A DNA stretch of 64,000 nt, taken from positions 37,690,454 through 37,754,453 of the forward strand of contig NC_054712.1 of assembly GCF_016097555.1 (NCBI RefSeq), given 5' to 3'. The notes below the pieces were generated by a model. The model saw only the letters and a list, made by a program, of their open reading frames with translations, did not search any database and was not told the DNA's origin. The first letter of the stretch is position 1; each line of letters starts with the position of its first letter. Of the stretch, positions 11,212 to 22,337 are shown piece after piece. Source of the stretch: Gigantopelta aegis. Taxonomy: Eukaryota; Mollusca; Gastropoda; Neomphalida; Peltospiridae. A program made the position numbers and the translations under genes.

Positions 11212-12430
11212 CAGCCCAGCTCCAGGCCTTCCTGTGGCGGAATGGTTTAAACTATCAGGAGAAGGGGCGAAAGGTCTATCTGGTGCCTAAAAACCAGACG
11301 CTTCGGGTAGATGGGGCTCGTTAGCCGTGGGTGGCTGCTCGTCTAGGAGAAGAAACACTCTGATATCAAACCTCCACTGCCTTGTGGCCACACCTTATAA
11401 GAGGAAAGGTTAAGGGAGTAAACCCCTACAGAAAATCACCACTGCCTTGGGGTTTAGGCGGGTAAACCAAAGTCTAAGGGACCTGCCCTGAAAAAAAGGA
11501 CGCTGAAGTCGGAGGTAGCTGACCAAAAGGTGCAGATAAAACAGTAGGGCGTAAATGTCATGACTGCAAACAAACACGCAACAAACTTCAAATGATAGTC
11601 AAATAAAAAAAATCAACCGTTATGGTGATCCATCAGTGACCCATCAGGCAGATAGAGTGCCGGGCTCTAAGCCTCGTAAGAGCCCACCCCAAACTACTGG
11701 TAAAAAAAAAAGAGAGAGAAATATGCAGATAAAAAAGATACAGTCCAAATGCAGAGCCAATATGGAACCTGACCAAATAATCAAAATCCTGCAATGGAAT
11801 GAATGAATGAATGTTTAACGACACCCCAGCACGAAATATACATCGGCTATTGGGTGTCAAACTATGGTAATGCAAACAAATAAAGTGATGATCAACATCA
11901 ATACAAAAAGTCAAGATATAAATAAAAACACAGTGTAAAGAACTGTGCAAAAATACAAATATCACAGATAGATACTGACTTTTACTCAAAACTTTAATTG
12001 TATCCCGAAGAAAACAAGGGGATTTGTGCTGTATTGGCCATTCTCAAAAAGAATGTTACACCCCTGCACCACGGCGAGGTTACAGCACGCGCAAGGGCCT
12101 GCAATGGAATGCTGAAGGTGTGATGAGGAAGAAACTAGCATAAAACATAAAAAGGTTTAATTGCTACTGTCCTCCAGATAAGGAACTATCACTCTACAGC
12201 ATGAATATATCTGATGAAGATGAATGTTTTGTGGTAGGAGATTTTAACAACCACTCCCAAAACTGGGGATATGTAGAGCAAGATAACAGAGTTGAAGAAG
12301 TAGAAGATTGGTACACCAATATCAAGTACAACTCATCAATAAACCCGATGATACACCCACCTTCTATTCTAGGAGATGGCTGACGACAACAACACCAGAC
12401 TTAGCCTTCGGCTCCTCTGTCAAGGACAGG
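11212..12430 (+). mobile_element. Broken LINE: 5' region and endonuclease fragment
   Basis: After an inserted element (11801-12097) is removed, the sequence reads LQWNAEGV, then NCYCPP and FVVGDFNNHSQNWGY, then LINKPDDTPTFYSRRWL and TPDLAF in another frame. These are conserved segments of the apurinic-like endonuclease domain of non-LTR retrotransposons (I/Jockey/CR1-like ORF2). At least one frameshift separates the last two blocks, and no reverse transcriptase follows because a SINE begins near 12431. The first 580 bp probably represent the LINE 5' region, which is less certain. Confidence 0.65.
11801..12097 (-). mobile_element. SINE-like retroelement with (GAAT)n end, inside LINE
   Basis: Flanked by the 13-bp duplication CCTGCAATGGAAT (11788-11800 and 12098-12110). 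The left end is the complement of a (CATT)n tail preceded by a TTTAACGACACCCCAGCAC motif. Similar tails occur near 17262, 49548 and 56927, so this is a separate retroposon family. Confidence 0.75.
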
Positions 12431-12530
12431 ATTTTTTTCTTCCATTAGTAGCAAGGGATCTTTTATATGCACCATCACACAGACAGAATAGTACATATCA
12501 CGGCCTTTGATATACCAGTCGTGGTGCGAA
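12431..12530 (-). mobile_element. SINE core fragment
   Basis: Complement of the SINE core: GTAGCAAGGGATCTTTTATA to ATATACCAGTCGTGGTGC. It truncates the LINE fragment. Confidence 0.85.
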
Positions 12531-12679
12531 CAAGGGTACCAACGAGTTTGTAATGCTGGTGGGTGGAAATGGACGTCTGGTGATTATATTGCAAGACTGT
12601 CAGAACAGGCAGAGACAGATGCAGGTTTATATCTAGGGAGGAGATGCGACGATCAAACAGGGCAACTACAGTATACAGG

Positions 12680-12978
12680 AAAGAAAGAGAAATGTTTTAT
12701 TTAACGACACACTCAACACATTGTATTTACGGTTATATGGCGTCAGACATATGGTTACGGACCACACACAGATATTGAGAGAGGAAACCCGCTGTCGCCA
12801 TTTCATGGGATACTCTTTTCGATTAGCAGCAAGGGATCTTTTATATGCACCATCCCACAGACAGGGCAGTACATACCACCGCATTTGATATACCAGTCGT
12901 GGTGCACTGGCTGAAACGAGAAATAGCCCAATGGGCCCACCGACGGGGATCGATCCCACACCGATCGCGCATCGATCG
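12680..12978 (-). mobile_element. Tail-A SINE, nearly full length
   Basis: Runs from AAATGTTTTATTTAACGACA through ATGGCGTCAGACATATGG and the core to the B-box GGGGATCGATCCC. The A-box end is degraded. Confidence 0.9.
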
Positions 12979-13159
12979 AGTACAATATACAGGAGTACAC
13001 TAACATGTAGTATCTATTCAGAAATACCAAGCTGACCATTCTAAACATCTTTTGCGCTAAAAGCCAATAAATCCATTAATTATGTTCATCTACTAAACTC
13101 TGGATTTTTCGGGGCACTTCCAATTTTGGAGGGGGTGCACACCTCCAGTACTATCGAGT

Positions 13160-13345
13160 AGTTAGTGATCCCATTGGGCTATTTGTCATTCCAGCCAGTG
13201 CATCACGACTGGTGTATCAAAGGCCGTGGTATGTGCTATCCTGTCTGTGGGATGGTGGATATAAAAGATCTCTTTCTACTAATGAAATTTTTTTGCGGGT
13301 TTCCTCTCTAAGACTATATGTCAAATTACCAAATGGAGGGGGTGC
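13160..13345 (+). mobile_element. SINE core fragment
   Basis: GTGATCCCATTGGGCTATTT through GGTATGTGCTATCCTGTCTG to TTTCCTCTCTAAGACTATAT. The tail is missing. The flanks share a GGGGGTGCACACCTCC motif at about 13131 and 13339. Confidence 0.8.
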
Positions 13346-13589
13346 ACACCTCCGGTACAATCGAGGGCAGTTATTACGATACGATTAAATTATTGCAATA
13401 AACTGAATGGAACTGAATTGAATTAACCTCGAGCTCGCGAACATCAGTGTGCATTAGGCTATATGTTCACATATACACGGATACTGATCCGACCATGCGG
13501 CATTTGCATATGGAAATATGATTCGGCAATCACAGGTGGTGTTTACGTACGGCAACAGGTGTTCAAAGTGAAGAAGACAACAAAGAAAT

Positions 13590-15450
13590 AGAGAATAATA
13601 CATGAGTGGCCGTTAGATACCATTTATCTCACAACGAGTTGTTTTAAAATGTATCTAACGAGCGAATACGAGTTTGATACGTTTTTAAACAACGAGTGGT
13701 GATATAAATGGTATCTAACGGACACGAATGTATTAATTTATTTCTTACACAGCCTCAAAAACCAGGTTGTAAGCATATTTTAACATCTGTTTCGACTAAA
13801 AAAAAAATTGGGTGTTTTTTGTACAGCCGTTGCACTTGTAGCTGACTCACGCGTCAAAGACCCATGAATGTCAGGTTAACTATACGCCACAGTGTAATCG
13901 ATTTTCATCGCGCTGGTTTTTTATTGGACGTATGACATTGGTGAACTGGTCATCAGGGGTTTCCCCAGGGCCGTTAGGCGTAGCGGCCCGACACGCCTTG
14001 GTCCGTAAAGTAAGCGCTTTGACGGCGTGGCAGCGCCTTAAATCAATTGCCGCTACGCCTTGATTTGAAGTGCTTTAGAAAAACAATTATCACAAGTACG
14101 AGCGTGGCAGTCGACTACCTCTTGCAAACAACTTGTGTACCAGTATATCAAGCACATCTAATCACTATGACAGGTAAAACACTTCCTAAGTATCTAACAA
14201 GGGACCAGTCGTCTGCTCACAATTGCTGTTTGGTAATTTTGCCACATCTACTGGGACCGCTAACCCGCCAGGAAGGCCCTTACGTGCAACAGGATTCCCA
14301 TGCCGAGTAATCAAGCTTCAAGGCTGATCAAAGAAGATGCCAATTGACAGAATCAACTGTACCATCTAACTGAATAAACGATAGGTGAAGCACTTTTTAA
14401 CATTACAGTTACTTTGCAATCAGTCATTTCTATCCAAACACCCCCTTCCCAAAACACACACAATGAAAACATCAAGGGCTCGCGTTGTCGGTAGCCAAAT
14501 TAGCCATTGGCTAATTAATTTTATTCTATTATTTTTTTTACAAATTGTGGCTAGCCATTTTGTATTTTCTGATGTGAACAAACGGTTACATAATCTATCC
14601 GACACCTCAAACATAATTATAATATCAAATATTCAGTTAGCGTAATAGCGATCTCGCGACCGGTAACGAGAAACAGTGTTAGCCTATCCAGAATATAGCG
14701 TAGGCCTTATGTTGTTTGCTTATTTTAATAATCACGGTTAATAATTTTAACAGGATGCATTCGACATGTATGACAGCAATGTGACGGTGATTCAATATCT
14801 GGAAGATCTGTAACTTGATATTTTAAATTTGTAAAGTCTGAACCAAAGTAATAAAAACAAACGGACAATGCGTGTCAATTTGAATACGCATCCCAGTTCA
14901 GGGTCTTTGTTAATTTTGTACCTATGGTCGAGAGCATAACATAAATGGAATATACTGTGAAGTCAGCATTCTTAGTCTAGGTATTTTACAAGCAGAAATC
15001 ACAACACGCATTTAACACGACGCTGAAATCAACAGCAACAACATGGCACAAAATTATGAAATTGTTGGGGGTGGGGAATTGATGGGTCACGAGCGTAGGA
15101 AGGTGCCAAAAAGTGGCGATATCTGAAAGGTGGGGGGCACATGCCCCCTTGCCCCCCCCCCCCCATTTCCTACGCCAGTGTGGGTTACTTAAAATAAAAA
15201 ATAAAAAAAAGATCATGATTAGCTGGATTGAAGGCAAACACTTAACTGTTTTCAACCCACTATCCCACTTATTTTGACTTGACTTGTGTTATACTGATGC
15301 TAAAAATGTAAGCGCCTTAAAAAAAAACCTGGGGAAAGACTTGGGTCATCACCTGGGAGCAGCCAGCCGTACGTGTGTAAACAACTATGTGTTATCAAAA
15401 ATGATGCATGGTGTTCTCACCAACGGGTGTGTAAGAAATGTATTTTTCAT
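13590..15450 (+). repeat. Dispersed repeat split by a hAT-like insertion
   Basis: The parts at about 13590-13956 and 15345-15450 together match the uninterrupted copy at about 41040-41470. Shared segments include GTTTGATACGTTTTTAAAC, CCTCAAAAACCAGGTT, GGTTAACTATACG and ATGTGTTATCAAAAAT. Family unknown. Confidence 0.7.
13957..15340. mobile_element. Non-autonomous hAT-like element, 1.4 kb
   Basis: The left end CAGGGGTTTCCCCAGG and the complement of the right end CAAGTCTTTCCCCAGG match at 13 of 16 positions. The host sequence GGTCAT appears on both sides. The paralogous copy near 41370 shows the site without insertion. No transposase domain can be read. A 93-bp foldback with ends CACGAGCGTAGGAA / TTCCTACGCCAGTG lies inside it at 15088-15180. 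Confidence 0.6.
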
Positions 15451-15762
15451 TTACATAATTAGTAAATAATATATAGTCGTTGTTGTATAGCCTCTACGTA
15501 ATCATATTGTGGTTCCTTGTTTGTGTTCTGAAAATAGAACAACTGTTGTCTGATTATTGAACTCGTAGAAAATGTTCATTGCTTTGTTTCTTTCCTTCTG
15601 TGTTTCTCTCTTTTAATAATATTCATTTCTGTTCATATTTAAATTGTATAAATATATTAATTTCGTGATGTCTATGCATTATGGAGGACTAGTCTAGACA
15701 GTTTTAAAATTTGTGCCTTATCCATTGGTACAATAATATGTTTCAAGCAATCAACATCTCTA

Positions 15763-15891
15763 CGTTCAGCCAGCGAACGTTTCGCTGACGTTCGCGAACT
15801 ATTTTATTGATTCCCAATGTGGCCATTTTGGTTTAACGTGAAGCGCATAAACCAGTCTAGCGGACGTTTTTCTGCTCAGTCTGACTGAACG
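15763..15891. mobile_element. Short MITE, copy 1 of 3
   Basis: Ends CGTTCAGCCAG / CTGACTGAACG are inverted repeats. Relatives lie at 28549-28650 and 37399-37508, all with an internal GACGTTCGCGAAC-like or CGAACG-rich segment. Confidence 0.65.
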
Positions 15892-16408
15892 CAGCCCAGA
15901 TCTTTCCAACCGAAACTAGCATTGCCATAGGAAGCTGTTTTTGTCAACTTCCGGCGTGCGTTTTGGCTTGAGGATACAACATCAATCACTTCATGGGGCG
16001 ATCTAAATAATCGTGTCCGTATCCGGATGCCGTTTTACGTATTCGTAGCCGGACATATGTGAACACCTCCATTGAAGCAATAGCGATTTTTGCCGTATCT
16101 TTATTCCGATCAGCATCCATTTATATGTGAACACATCTTATAGACAGGCGTTGGGGAGCATGGGTCATGGTCCTCCTCGATCGTAGCTTCTTCCACCCCC
16201 AAATGTGGGTGGTCCCATAATATAAAATTCTGGCTTTGCCAATACTTACGCACCCTTACTTCCATCTTAGCAAGCCAAGGTACCATTCCGAACAATATAT
16301 ACTGCATTTCATAATGCAGTATTCTATACGGAAAGACACCTTGACTTGCGACGATACCGTATCTCTGACTTCAACAGTACTTCAACAGTACTTCAACAGT
16401 ACTGACAG
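15892..16408. other. Unannotated intergenic DNA
   Basis: No gene seen. A threefold ACTTCAACAGT repeat lies at about 16369-16403. Confidence 0.5.
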
Positions 16409-16774
16409 GCGGGACATAACCCAGCGGTAAAGCGCTCGCTTGATGAGCAGTCGGTCTGGGATCGATCCCCGTCGGTGATCCCATTGGGCTATTTGTCGTT
16501 CCAGCCAGTGCACCACGACTGGTGTACCAAAGGCCGTCGTATGTGCTATCCTGTCTATAAAAGATCTCTTCTACTAATGGAAAAATGTAGCGGGTTTCCT
16601 CTCTAAGACTATATTACCAAATGCATATAGAAGATCCCTTGCTGCATTAGGAAACATGTAGCGGGTTTTCTTCTGTTGCTTAGGGGTCAGAATTACCAAA
16701 TGTTTAACATCCAATAGCCGATGATTAATAAATCAATGTGCTCTAGTTGTGTCGTTAAACAAAACAAACAAACT
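16409..16774 (+). mobile_element. SINE, head A with tail B
   Basis: A-box AACCCAGCGGTAAAGCGC and B-box GGGATCGATCCCCGTC start a copy that ends in tail B (GTCGTTAAACAAAACAAAC). The middle has a partly duplicated core. Confidence 0.9.
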
Positions 16775-16830
16775 AATCAACATTATTGACAAACAATCAA
16801 ACAAACAAACAATGAAACACTTACCTCTAT

Positions 16831-16833
<3 letters not shown>

Positions 16834-16871
<38 letters not shown>
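16834..16871. repeat. (TA)n microsatellite
   Basis: A TA dinucleotide run of about 18 units. The remaining 16872-17260 shows no feature. Confidence 0.9.
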
Positions 16872-16872
<1 letters not shown>

Positions 16873-17327
16873 ACTCGACACTTGTAGAAAACATGGCAAC
16901 AAAACAGCATAGTAGTTAGTGGTTGTCATTAGGTAATATTAGATCTACATGTATGCACAGATATTTTACATTTATACACATTTGAACTAAATATGCTTAT
17001 AAATGTCAAACAGCGACCTGTGGACACATTTCTGAAGTTGTATTATATTCAGAAGAATGTACATGGTATCGCTAAATTGCATCAACATGCATATTAACAC
17101 GTCACGTTAACGTTTCCGGCCATTTTCTTAACTTTAGCGGAAGTGCACTCTCCCCATTGATGCGCGCTTAAAAGGAGAAAAAGGGTAGTATAGGACTATG
17201 TCCAGTAATAATCCCATATCTGTCAACGGCCGAAAAGATGATGTAAAAAATATAATGAATGAATGAATGAATGTTTAACACACCAACACAAAAATACACA
17301 TCGGCTATTGGGTGTCAAACAAAGGTA

Positions 17328-18095
17328 AGTATATGAATATGTAAAACAATATAAAAAATAAAGTTAAAGTTTGTTTTCTTTAACGACACCACTAGAGCAT
17401 ATCGAAAAAAGGAATGTCAAACATTGGGTAATGTTGACATAGTCTTATAGAGGAAGCCTGTTATATTATTAGCAAGGGATCTTTTATATGCACTATCTCA
17501 CAGTCAGGTTTTTGGTAAAACCAAATATTCCTGCATTAAAATAAAATAAAAATAAATGTTTTATTTAACGACGCACTCAACACATTTTATTTACGGTTAT
17601 ATGGCGTCGGACATATGGTTAAGGACCACACAGATATTGAGAGAGGAAACCCGCTGTCGCCACTTAATGGGCTACTCTTTTAATTAGAGCAAGGGATCTT
17701 TTATATGCACCATCTCACAGACAGGGTAGTACATACAACAGCCTTTGTTACACCAGTTGTGGAGCACTGGCAGGAACGAGATATAACCCAATGGGTCCAC
17801 CGACGGGGATCGATCCTAGATCGACTGCGCATCAAGCAAACATTTTACCACTGGGATACGTCCTACCCCTTTAAGTATATGAATATGTAAAAAAAAAAAA
17901 AAAAAAAAGTTAAAGTTTGTTTTGTTTAACGACACCACTAGAGCATATCGAAAATAGGGATATCAAACGTTTGGTAATGTTGACATAGTCTTATAGAGGA
18001 AATCCGTTATATTATTAGCAAGGGATCTTTTATATGCACTATCTCACAGGCAGGCTTTTGGTAAAACCAAATATTCCTGCATTAAAATAACAGCC
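17328..18095. repeat. Direct duplication of a 200-bp block around a SINE
   Basis: A block starting GTATATGAATATGTAAAA followed by a reversed tail-B SINE fragment and ending AACCAAATATTCCTGCATTA occurs at about 17330-17540 and again at about 17875-18088. A tail-A SINE (17546-17872) separates them. The two blocks differ by scattered substitutions and a poly-A expansion, so the duplication is not recent. Confidence 0.85.
17546..17872 (-). mobile_element. Tail-A SINE, near full length
   Basis: Complement of tail A at the left, core, B-box GGGGATCGATCCTAG, and head end GGGATACGTCCTACCCC. Confidence 0.9.
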
Positions 18096-18235
18096 TATTG
18101 TTGTTGGTTTTGTTTGTTTGTTGTTGTTTTTTGTTGTTGTTGGGGTTGGGTTGTTGTTTTGTTTGTTTGGGGGGGTTGGGGGGTGGGTGGGTTGGGGGGG
18201 TTGTTATTGTTTTGATGTGTTGTTATTATTTGGTG
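18096..18235 (+). repeat. G/T-rich low-complexity tract with G-runs
   Basis: TTGTTG repeats are followed at about 18169-18200 by several runs of three to seven G separated by one to three bases. This matches the G-quadruplex pattern on the plus strand. Confidence 0.8.
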
Positions 18236-18269
18236 TTTCAATAAAGTCATATAGGGCCTAATTCTTTTA

Positions 18270-18520
18270 AAATCTCGCTCCAGTCAGTGCACCACGACTG
18301 GTATATCAAAGGCCGTGGTATGTGCTATCCTGTCTATGGGATGGTGCATATAAAATATACCTTCCTGCTAATCGATAAAGAGTAGCCCATGAAGTGGGGA
18401 CAGCGGGTTTCCTCCCTTAATATCTATGTGGTCCTTAACCATATGTCCGACGCCATACAATCGTAAATAAAATGTGGTGAGTGCGTCGTTAAATAAACCA
18501 TTTTCTTTCCTTCTTTTAAA
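18270..18520 (+). mobile_element. SINE with tail A, 5' truncated
   Basis: Core from CGCTCCAGTCAGTGCACCAC to tail A GTGCGTCGTTAAATAAACC followed by a TTTCTTTCCTTC end. Confidence 0.9.
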
Positions 18521-18851
18521 ATAGGGGTAAATATCTGAATATTTCTGTTTGTGTTTTGTTTTGTTTTTGTGCAATTCAAGGTAGAATGTCTATACACTTC
18601 ACAAGATAAATTAATATTGTCGTCAGTCTCCGGGTTTATATTATAATTTGACCATTTAAAATAGACCTTCAATATTAATTTTCTTATTCTTCGATATAGC
18701 AGTTGGTTATACGAATTCGTTATAGGAGCGGCACGTAGCCCAGTGAAACATCTATCTTTAATATTAGCTCTGCCATTTACTTTTTGACCGACCGGTCAAA
18801 ATTGCGCCAAATCTCCTCAATCAAAATTGCGCACCTTTTCTCTTTGGCATA

Positions 18852-19230
18852 TTAAAGGGACATACCCTAGTTTTTAAACACTAAAGCATATATGTAACTA
18901 TTATAGCCGTTTTTTTATAACTGAAATCATACTTTACTTAGATTTTATGGTTTAGATTATCAATTTCTGTACATTCGAAGTGTTTTTTGTCATCCTGGTG
19001 TTTTTAACATCACAAAATACCTTTCTCATATTTTTAAAAATGCACGTGCGTCTGAGAAGTGTCAGTTATGGAGTAGAATTTTAGCCTATTTTAGAAGGCA
19101 TTTCACCATTTCAAAGTCACAGACTCATGTTTCATTGAATTGTAACTTTATCCAAATGTGTTATAGGTTTGTAGATTAACTAAACTTAGTGTTAATTTTC
19201 ACGGGTTGAAACTAGGGTATGTCCCTTTAA
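18852..19230. mobile_element. TTAA-flanked MITE (piggyBac-like)
   Basis: TTAA on both sides encloses inverted ends AGGGACATACCCTAGTTT and AAACTAGGGTATGTCCCT, an exact 18-bp TIR. The internal 335 bp has no coding capacity. Confidence 0.85.
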
Positions 19231-19254
19231 TTGCTCCATTTCAAATTCCATAGC

Positions 19255-19335
19255 ATAGTGGTCCATATGTCTGACGCCATATCACCGTAAATAAAATGTG
19301 TTGAGTGCGTCGTTAAATAAATAAATTCTTTCCTT
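19255..19335 (+). mobile_element. SINE tail-A fragment
   Basis: TGGTCCATATGTCTGACGCC to GTGCGTCGTTAAATAAATAA. Confidence 0.85.
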
Positions 19336-19342
19336 CGTTATA

Positions 19343-20755
19343 TAAAGTTTGTTTTATTTAACGACATCACTAGAACACGTTGATTTATTGATCATTTGCT
19401 ATTGGATATCAAACATTAAATTATAGTAATTGTGACATATAGTCTTAGAGAGGAAACCCGCAAAATTTTCCCACCAACGGGTGTCACGGGGATCTTATAA
19501 TACTCGTAACTGAATGAAACACCATTATCAAAATATCTCTCCTAACTGTATATGTATTAGATCTCTCTGTAATGGGCGGTTATACCCTAGTGTGGCTCGT
19601 CTAGGTATGATCAGAGATACGATCTTATATAAAGTATATATAATATAGCACGTTTAGTTCACTAGAAAACACAACAAAAACACAATACACTTTGGAATCT
19701 GTATTAACCTACGCTGACAAATGTACAGCCGCAGTAGTTAATTAATAACAACAAATAATAACAACCCAGAACTGATCACTTAATTAGTTAATCTCTAGGT
19801 GTCTAGTTTACACAATATGCTAATCACTTCACCGTGACACAACACCCATACGTGTGATAATTGAGAAACGCTTTCAGGAGAACTTAATTAGTAAAGGAAT
19901 TACAACTCTATTCCTAACTGGTTAATTTTTAATTAACCCTTACTACTCATTCAGTAACGTGTGATAATTGAGAAACGCTTCCAGGGGAACTTAATTAATA
20001 AAGGAATTACAACTCTATTCCTAACTGGTTAATTTTTAATTAACCCTTAACTACTCATTCAGTAACCTTGTAACACAGAATTAATACTGGTACCTATCAC
20101 AATAAAGACAATAACCTACAGTTTACCTAGATCCTCTAGGATGACTGGTTAAGCTTTTTATATATATTAGATCAGTGAGCCTACAGTTTACTGCGTCAGA
20201 TGACCGGCAGCACCGTCTAAATAATATTGGTATAATACAGTATTAAAATATTTAAAGTCACATCAATCACATCAAGGTTATACAACAGAGCAGAAAATAT
20301 ATAATTACCAAGTCCAAACGGACAGCGATCCCTGGAAGACTTCCTATGTTTCTCCCCGATATCTCTAAAACCCTAGCTATTTATCATAAAACCGAATATC
20401 GCCTGGGGGTACATCGCGGCCCTCCCCCTATCAAGTGATATTTCCACAGTGACCATGAGGGGAATTTTCTCTTAGATGGCCAGACTCAGTGACGCCTAGT
20501 CGCCAAAATCACGGTTGTAAAAACCGCACTCGCGGAGGTATTACGTAATTACTGGCCACCTGGGCTTAAGTGCATATTGGAACTGCACACGGCCCTCTAA
20601 AACAATTAATATCGCCACAGGCAAAAACAAAATTAAGAGCACGTACCGTCACAACGGGGATCGACCCTGGACCAATCGCGCTTCGGGCGAGCGCTACATA
20701 CAATGATACATACCAGTCGGCTACGTCAGTACGTGAGTACGCCCCGCCTGAGTTG
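19343..20755 (-). mobile_element. Tail-B SINE interrupted by a solo LTR
   Basis: The tail B complement and core at 19343-19481 continue at 20654-20755 (B-box ACGGGGATCGACCC to a CGCCCCGCC end) after removal of the LTR. Confidence 0.75.
19482..20653 (-). mobile_element. Solo LTR (fossil LTR retroelement), copy 2
   Basis: A 1,172-bp reversed relative of the LTR at 6811-8056, with the same TG...CA ends and flanked by the 5-bp duplication ACGGG. A block of about 110 bp with the GGTTAATTTTTAATTAACC motif is tandemly repeated within both LTRs. There is no internal region, so it is a remnant. Visible divergence between the copies points to separate, non-recent insertions. Confidence 0.85.
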
Positions 20756-20863
20756 AAGTTCGTTATTCGTCACCAACGAAAATGTATTCTCCATTTTAAA
20801 ACCGCTTGATTTGACATAAGAAGAAATAACAAAAACTTAAAAAGGAGGGCTGATGGGTGATAA

Positions 20864-20865
<2 letters not shown>

Positions 20866-20930
<65 letters not shown>
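20866..20930. repeat. (CA)n microsatellite
   Basis: About 32 uninterrupted CA units. Confidence 0.98.
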
Positions 20931-20931
<1 letters not shown>

Positions 20932-21057
20932 CCCCGAGGATCTGCGCCTAATGTGCTGAGCCTTGCCTGGGGTAGTACGAGGTAGCTCAATGATTTGAGT
21001 CTGTTTGTGTTTAGAAACGCTAAAGCATGTACAGTAGATTAAGACGTTATCTGTATA

Positions 21058-21129
21058 GGTTCCATGGTGTAATGGTTAGCACTTTGGACTCTGAATCCAG
21101 CGATCCGAGTTCAAGTCTCGGTGGAACCT
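21058..21129 (+). tRNA. tRNA-Gln (anticodon CUG), copy 1
   Basis: A 72-nt cloverleaf. Acceptor arms GGTTCCA and TGGAACC pair fully, with discriminator T. The D-arm carries the A-box TGGTGTAATGG. The anticodon stem TTGGA/TCCAG encloses loop CTCTGAA with CTG at 21091-21093. The T-arm holds the B-box GAGTTCAAGTCTC. No intron. A T-run just downstream (ATTTTTG) can terminate RNA polymerase III. It decodes CAG glutamine codons. The sequence is almost identical to vertebrate tRNA-Gln-CTG, and it lacks the decay seen in the SINE heads. Confidence 0.97.
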
Positions 21130-21674
21130 ACAATTTTTGTTTTGTTTTATTTGGTTGTACATGTGGTTCATGTGTCCAGCTGGTTGAAAGTCAGTTTCTG
21201 TTACCATAATGCCCGAAACCTTAGTGGTATAGGAGCAAGTAAAAATACTCTCAGTCTGTTAACATATTTCTGTACACCCAGGGAGTTTTTCACTCTCCTA
21301 CTATATTGTTGTGATTGCTTGGCGCGTTCCAGATGTTCTTTTTGTTGCTGTTGTTGTTGTTGTTTATATTTGTTTCCAGGTAAGATTTGAAGGGTGGTAT
21401 GGTGACTATATAAACTAGTTTATTTCTACAGAAATACTATCCTGTCCTGGACGAAGGAGACGGCCGAGGCCGGCATCTGTGTCCATGACAGGCTTGCGCT
21501 AAAACAACTTGCTCTGAATGTGAACATTAAGCCCTATGACCTGACCTCAGAAATATTATACAGGACGAAGTACTTTTCAATGAAAGGTTAAAACAGTTAC
21601 AGACATAATTTTTAAATAACAAATATTAAACATGTATTTATTTTACCACTTAATTGCTGTGCACTAAAGAAAAA

Positions 21675-22015
21675 GAAAGGAAGGGATGCTTTATTTAACA
21701 ACACACTCAACATTTTACTTATGGTGATATGGCGTTGGACACACGGTTAAGGACCACGGAGATAATTAGAGAGGAAACCCGCTGCCGCCACTCATTAATG
21801 GGCTACTTTTTTATTAGCAGCAAGGGATCTTTTATATACATCGTCCCACAGACGAGATAATACATGTACATACCACGGCATTTGTTGCACCAGCTATAGA
21901 GCACTGGCTGGAACGAGAAATAGCCGAGTGGGCGCACCAAAGCTGGCAAAGGGGATCGATCCTAGACCGACCGCACACGCAGGGGAGCACTTCACCGTTG
22001 GGTTACGTCCCACTC
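21675..22015 (-). mobile_element. Tail-A SINE, full length but diverged
   Basis: GATGCTTTATTTAACAACAC through the core and B-box GGGGATCGATCCTAG to a GGGTTACGTCCCAC head end. It lies between the two tRNA-Gln genes. Confidence 0.9.
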
Positions 22016-22194
22016 CGTGTCCTAAAGGGAGTCTAATAGTTTACCAACAAACAGACGGCTGCTTTAGAAATAACGAATAAGATCATTTACGAGTAACTGG
22101 ACAGATACAAATTCATGTCATAATTTCCCACATAGCCCAGAACACCTCCAACAGGCCTAAATTGCTTCAATATGTGTATAAATATATATGTATA

Positions 22195-22266
22195 GGTTCC
22201 ATGGTGTAATGGTTAGCACTTTGGACTCTGAATCCAGCGATCCGAGTTCAAGTCTCGGTGGAACCT
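22195..22266 (+). tRNA. tRNA-Gln (anticodon CUG), copy 2
   Basis: Identical over all 72 nt to the gene at 21058, with the anticodon at 22228-22230. Only the TATA just upstream is shared; other flanks differ, and a run of ten T follows. Identity limited to the gene body suggests selection or gene conversion. Confidence 0.97.
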
Positions 22267-22337
22267 GAATGTTATTTTTTTTTAAATATATGTGATATTT
22301 TATTAATACAGTCTTTTGCGTTTAATACTATGTTAAT

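Noticed and set aside
14047-14645. Short open frames in the hAT-like insertion as transposase remnants
   Set aside because: I could not recognise any hAT, BED or DDE motif in them.
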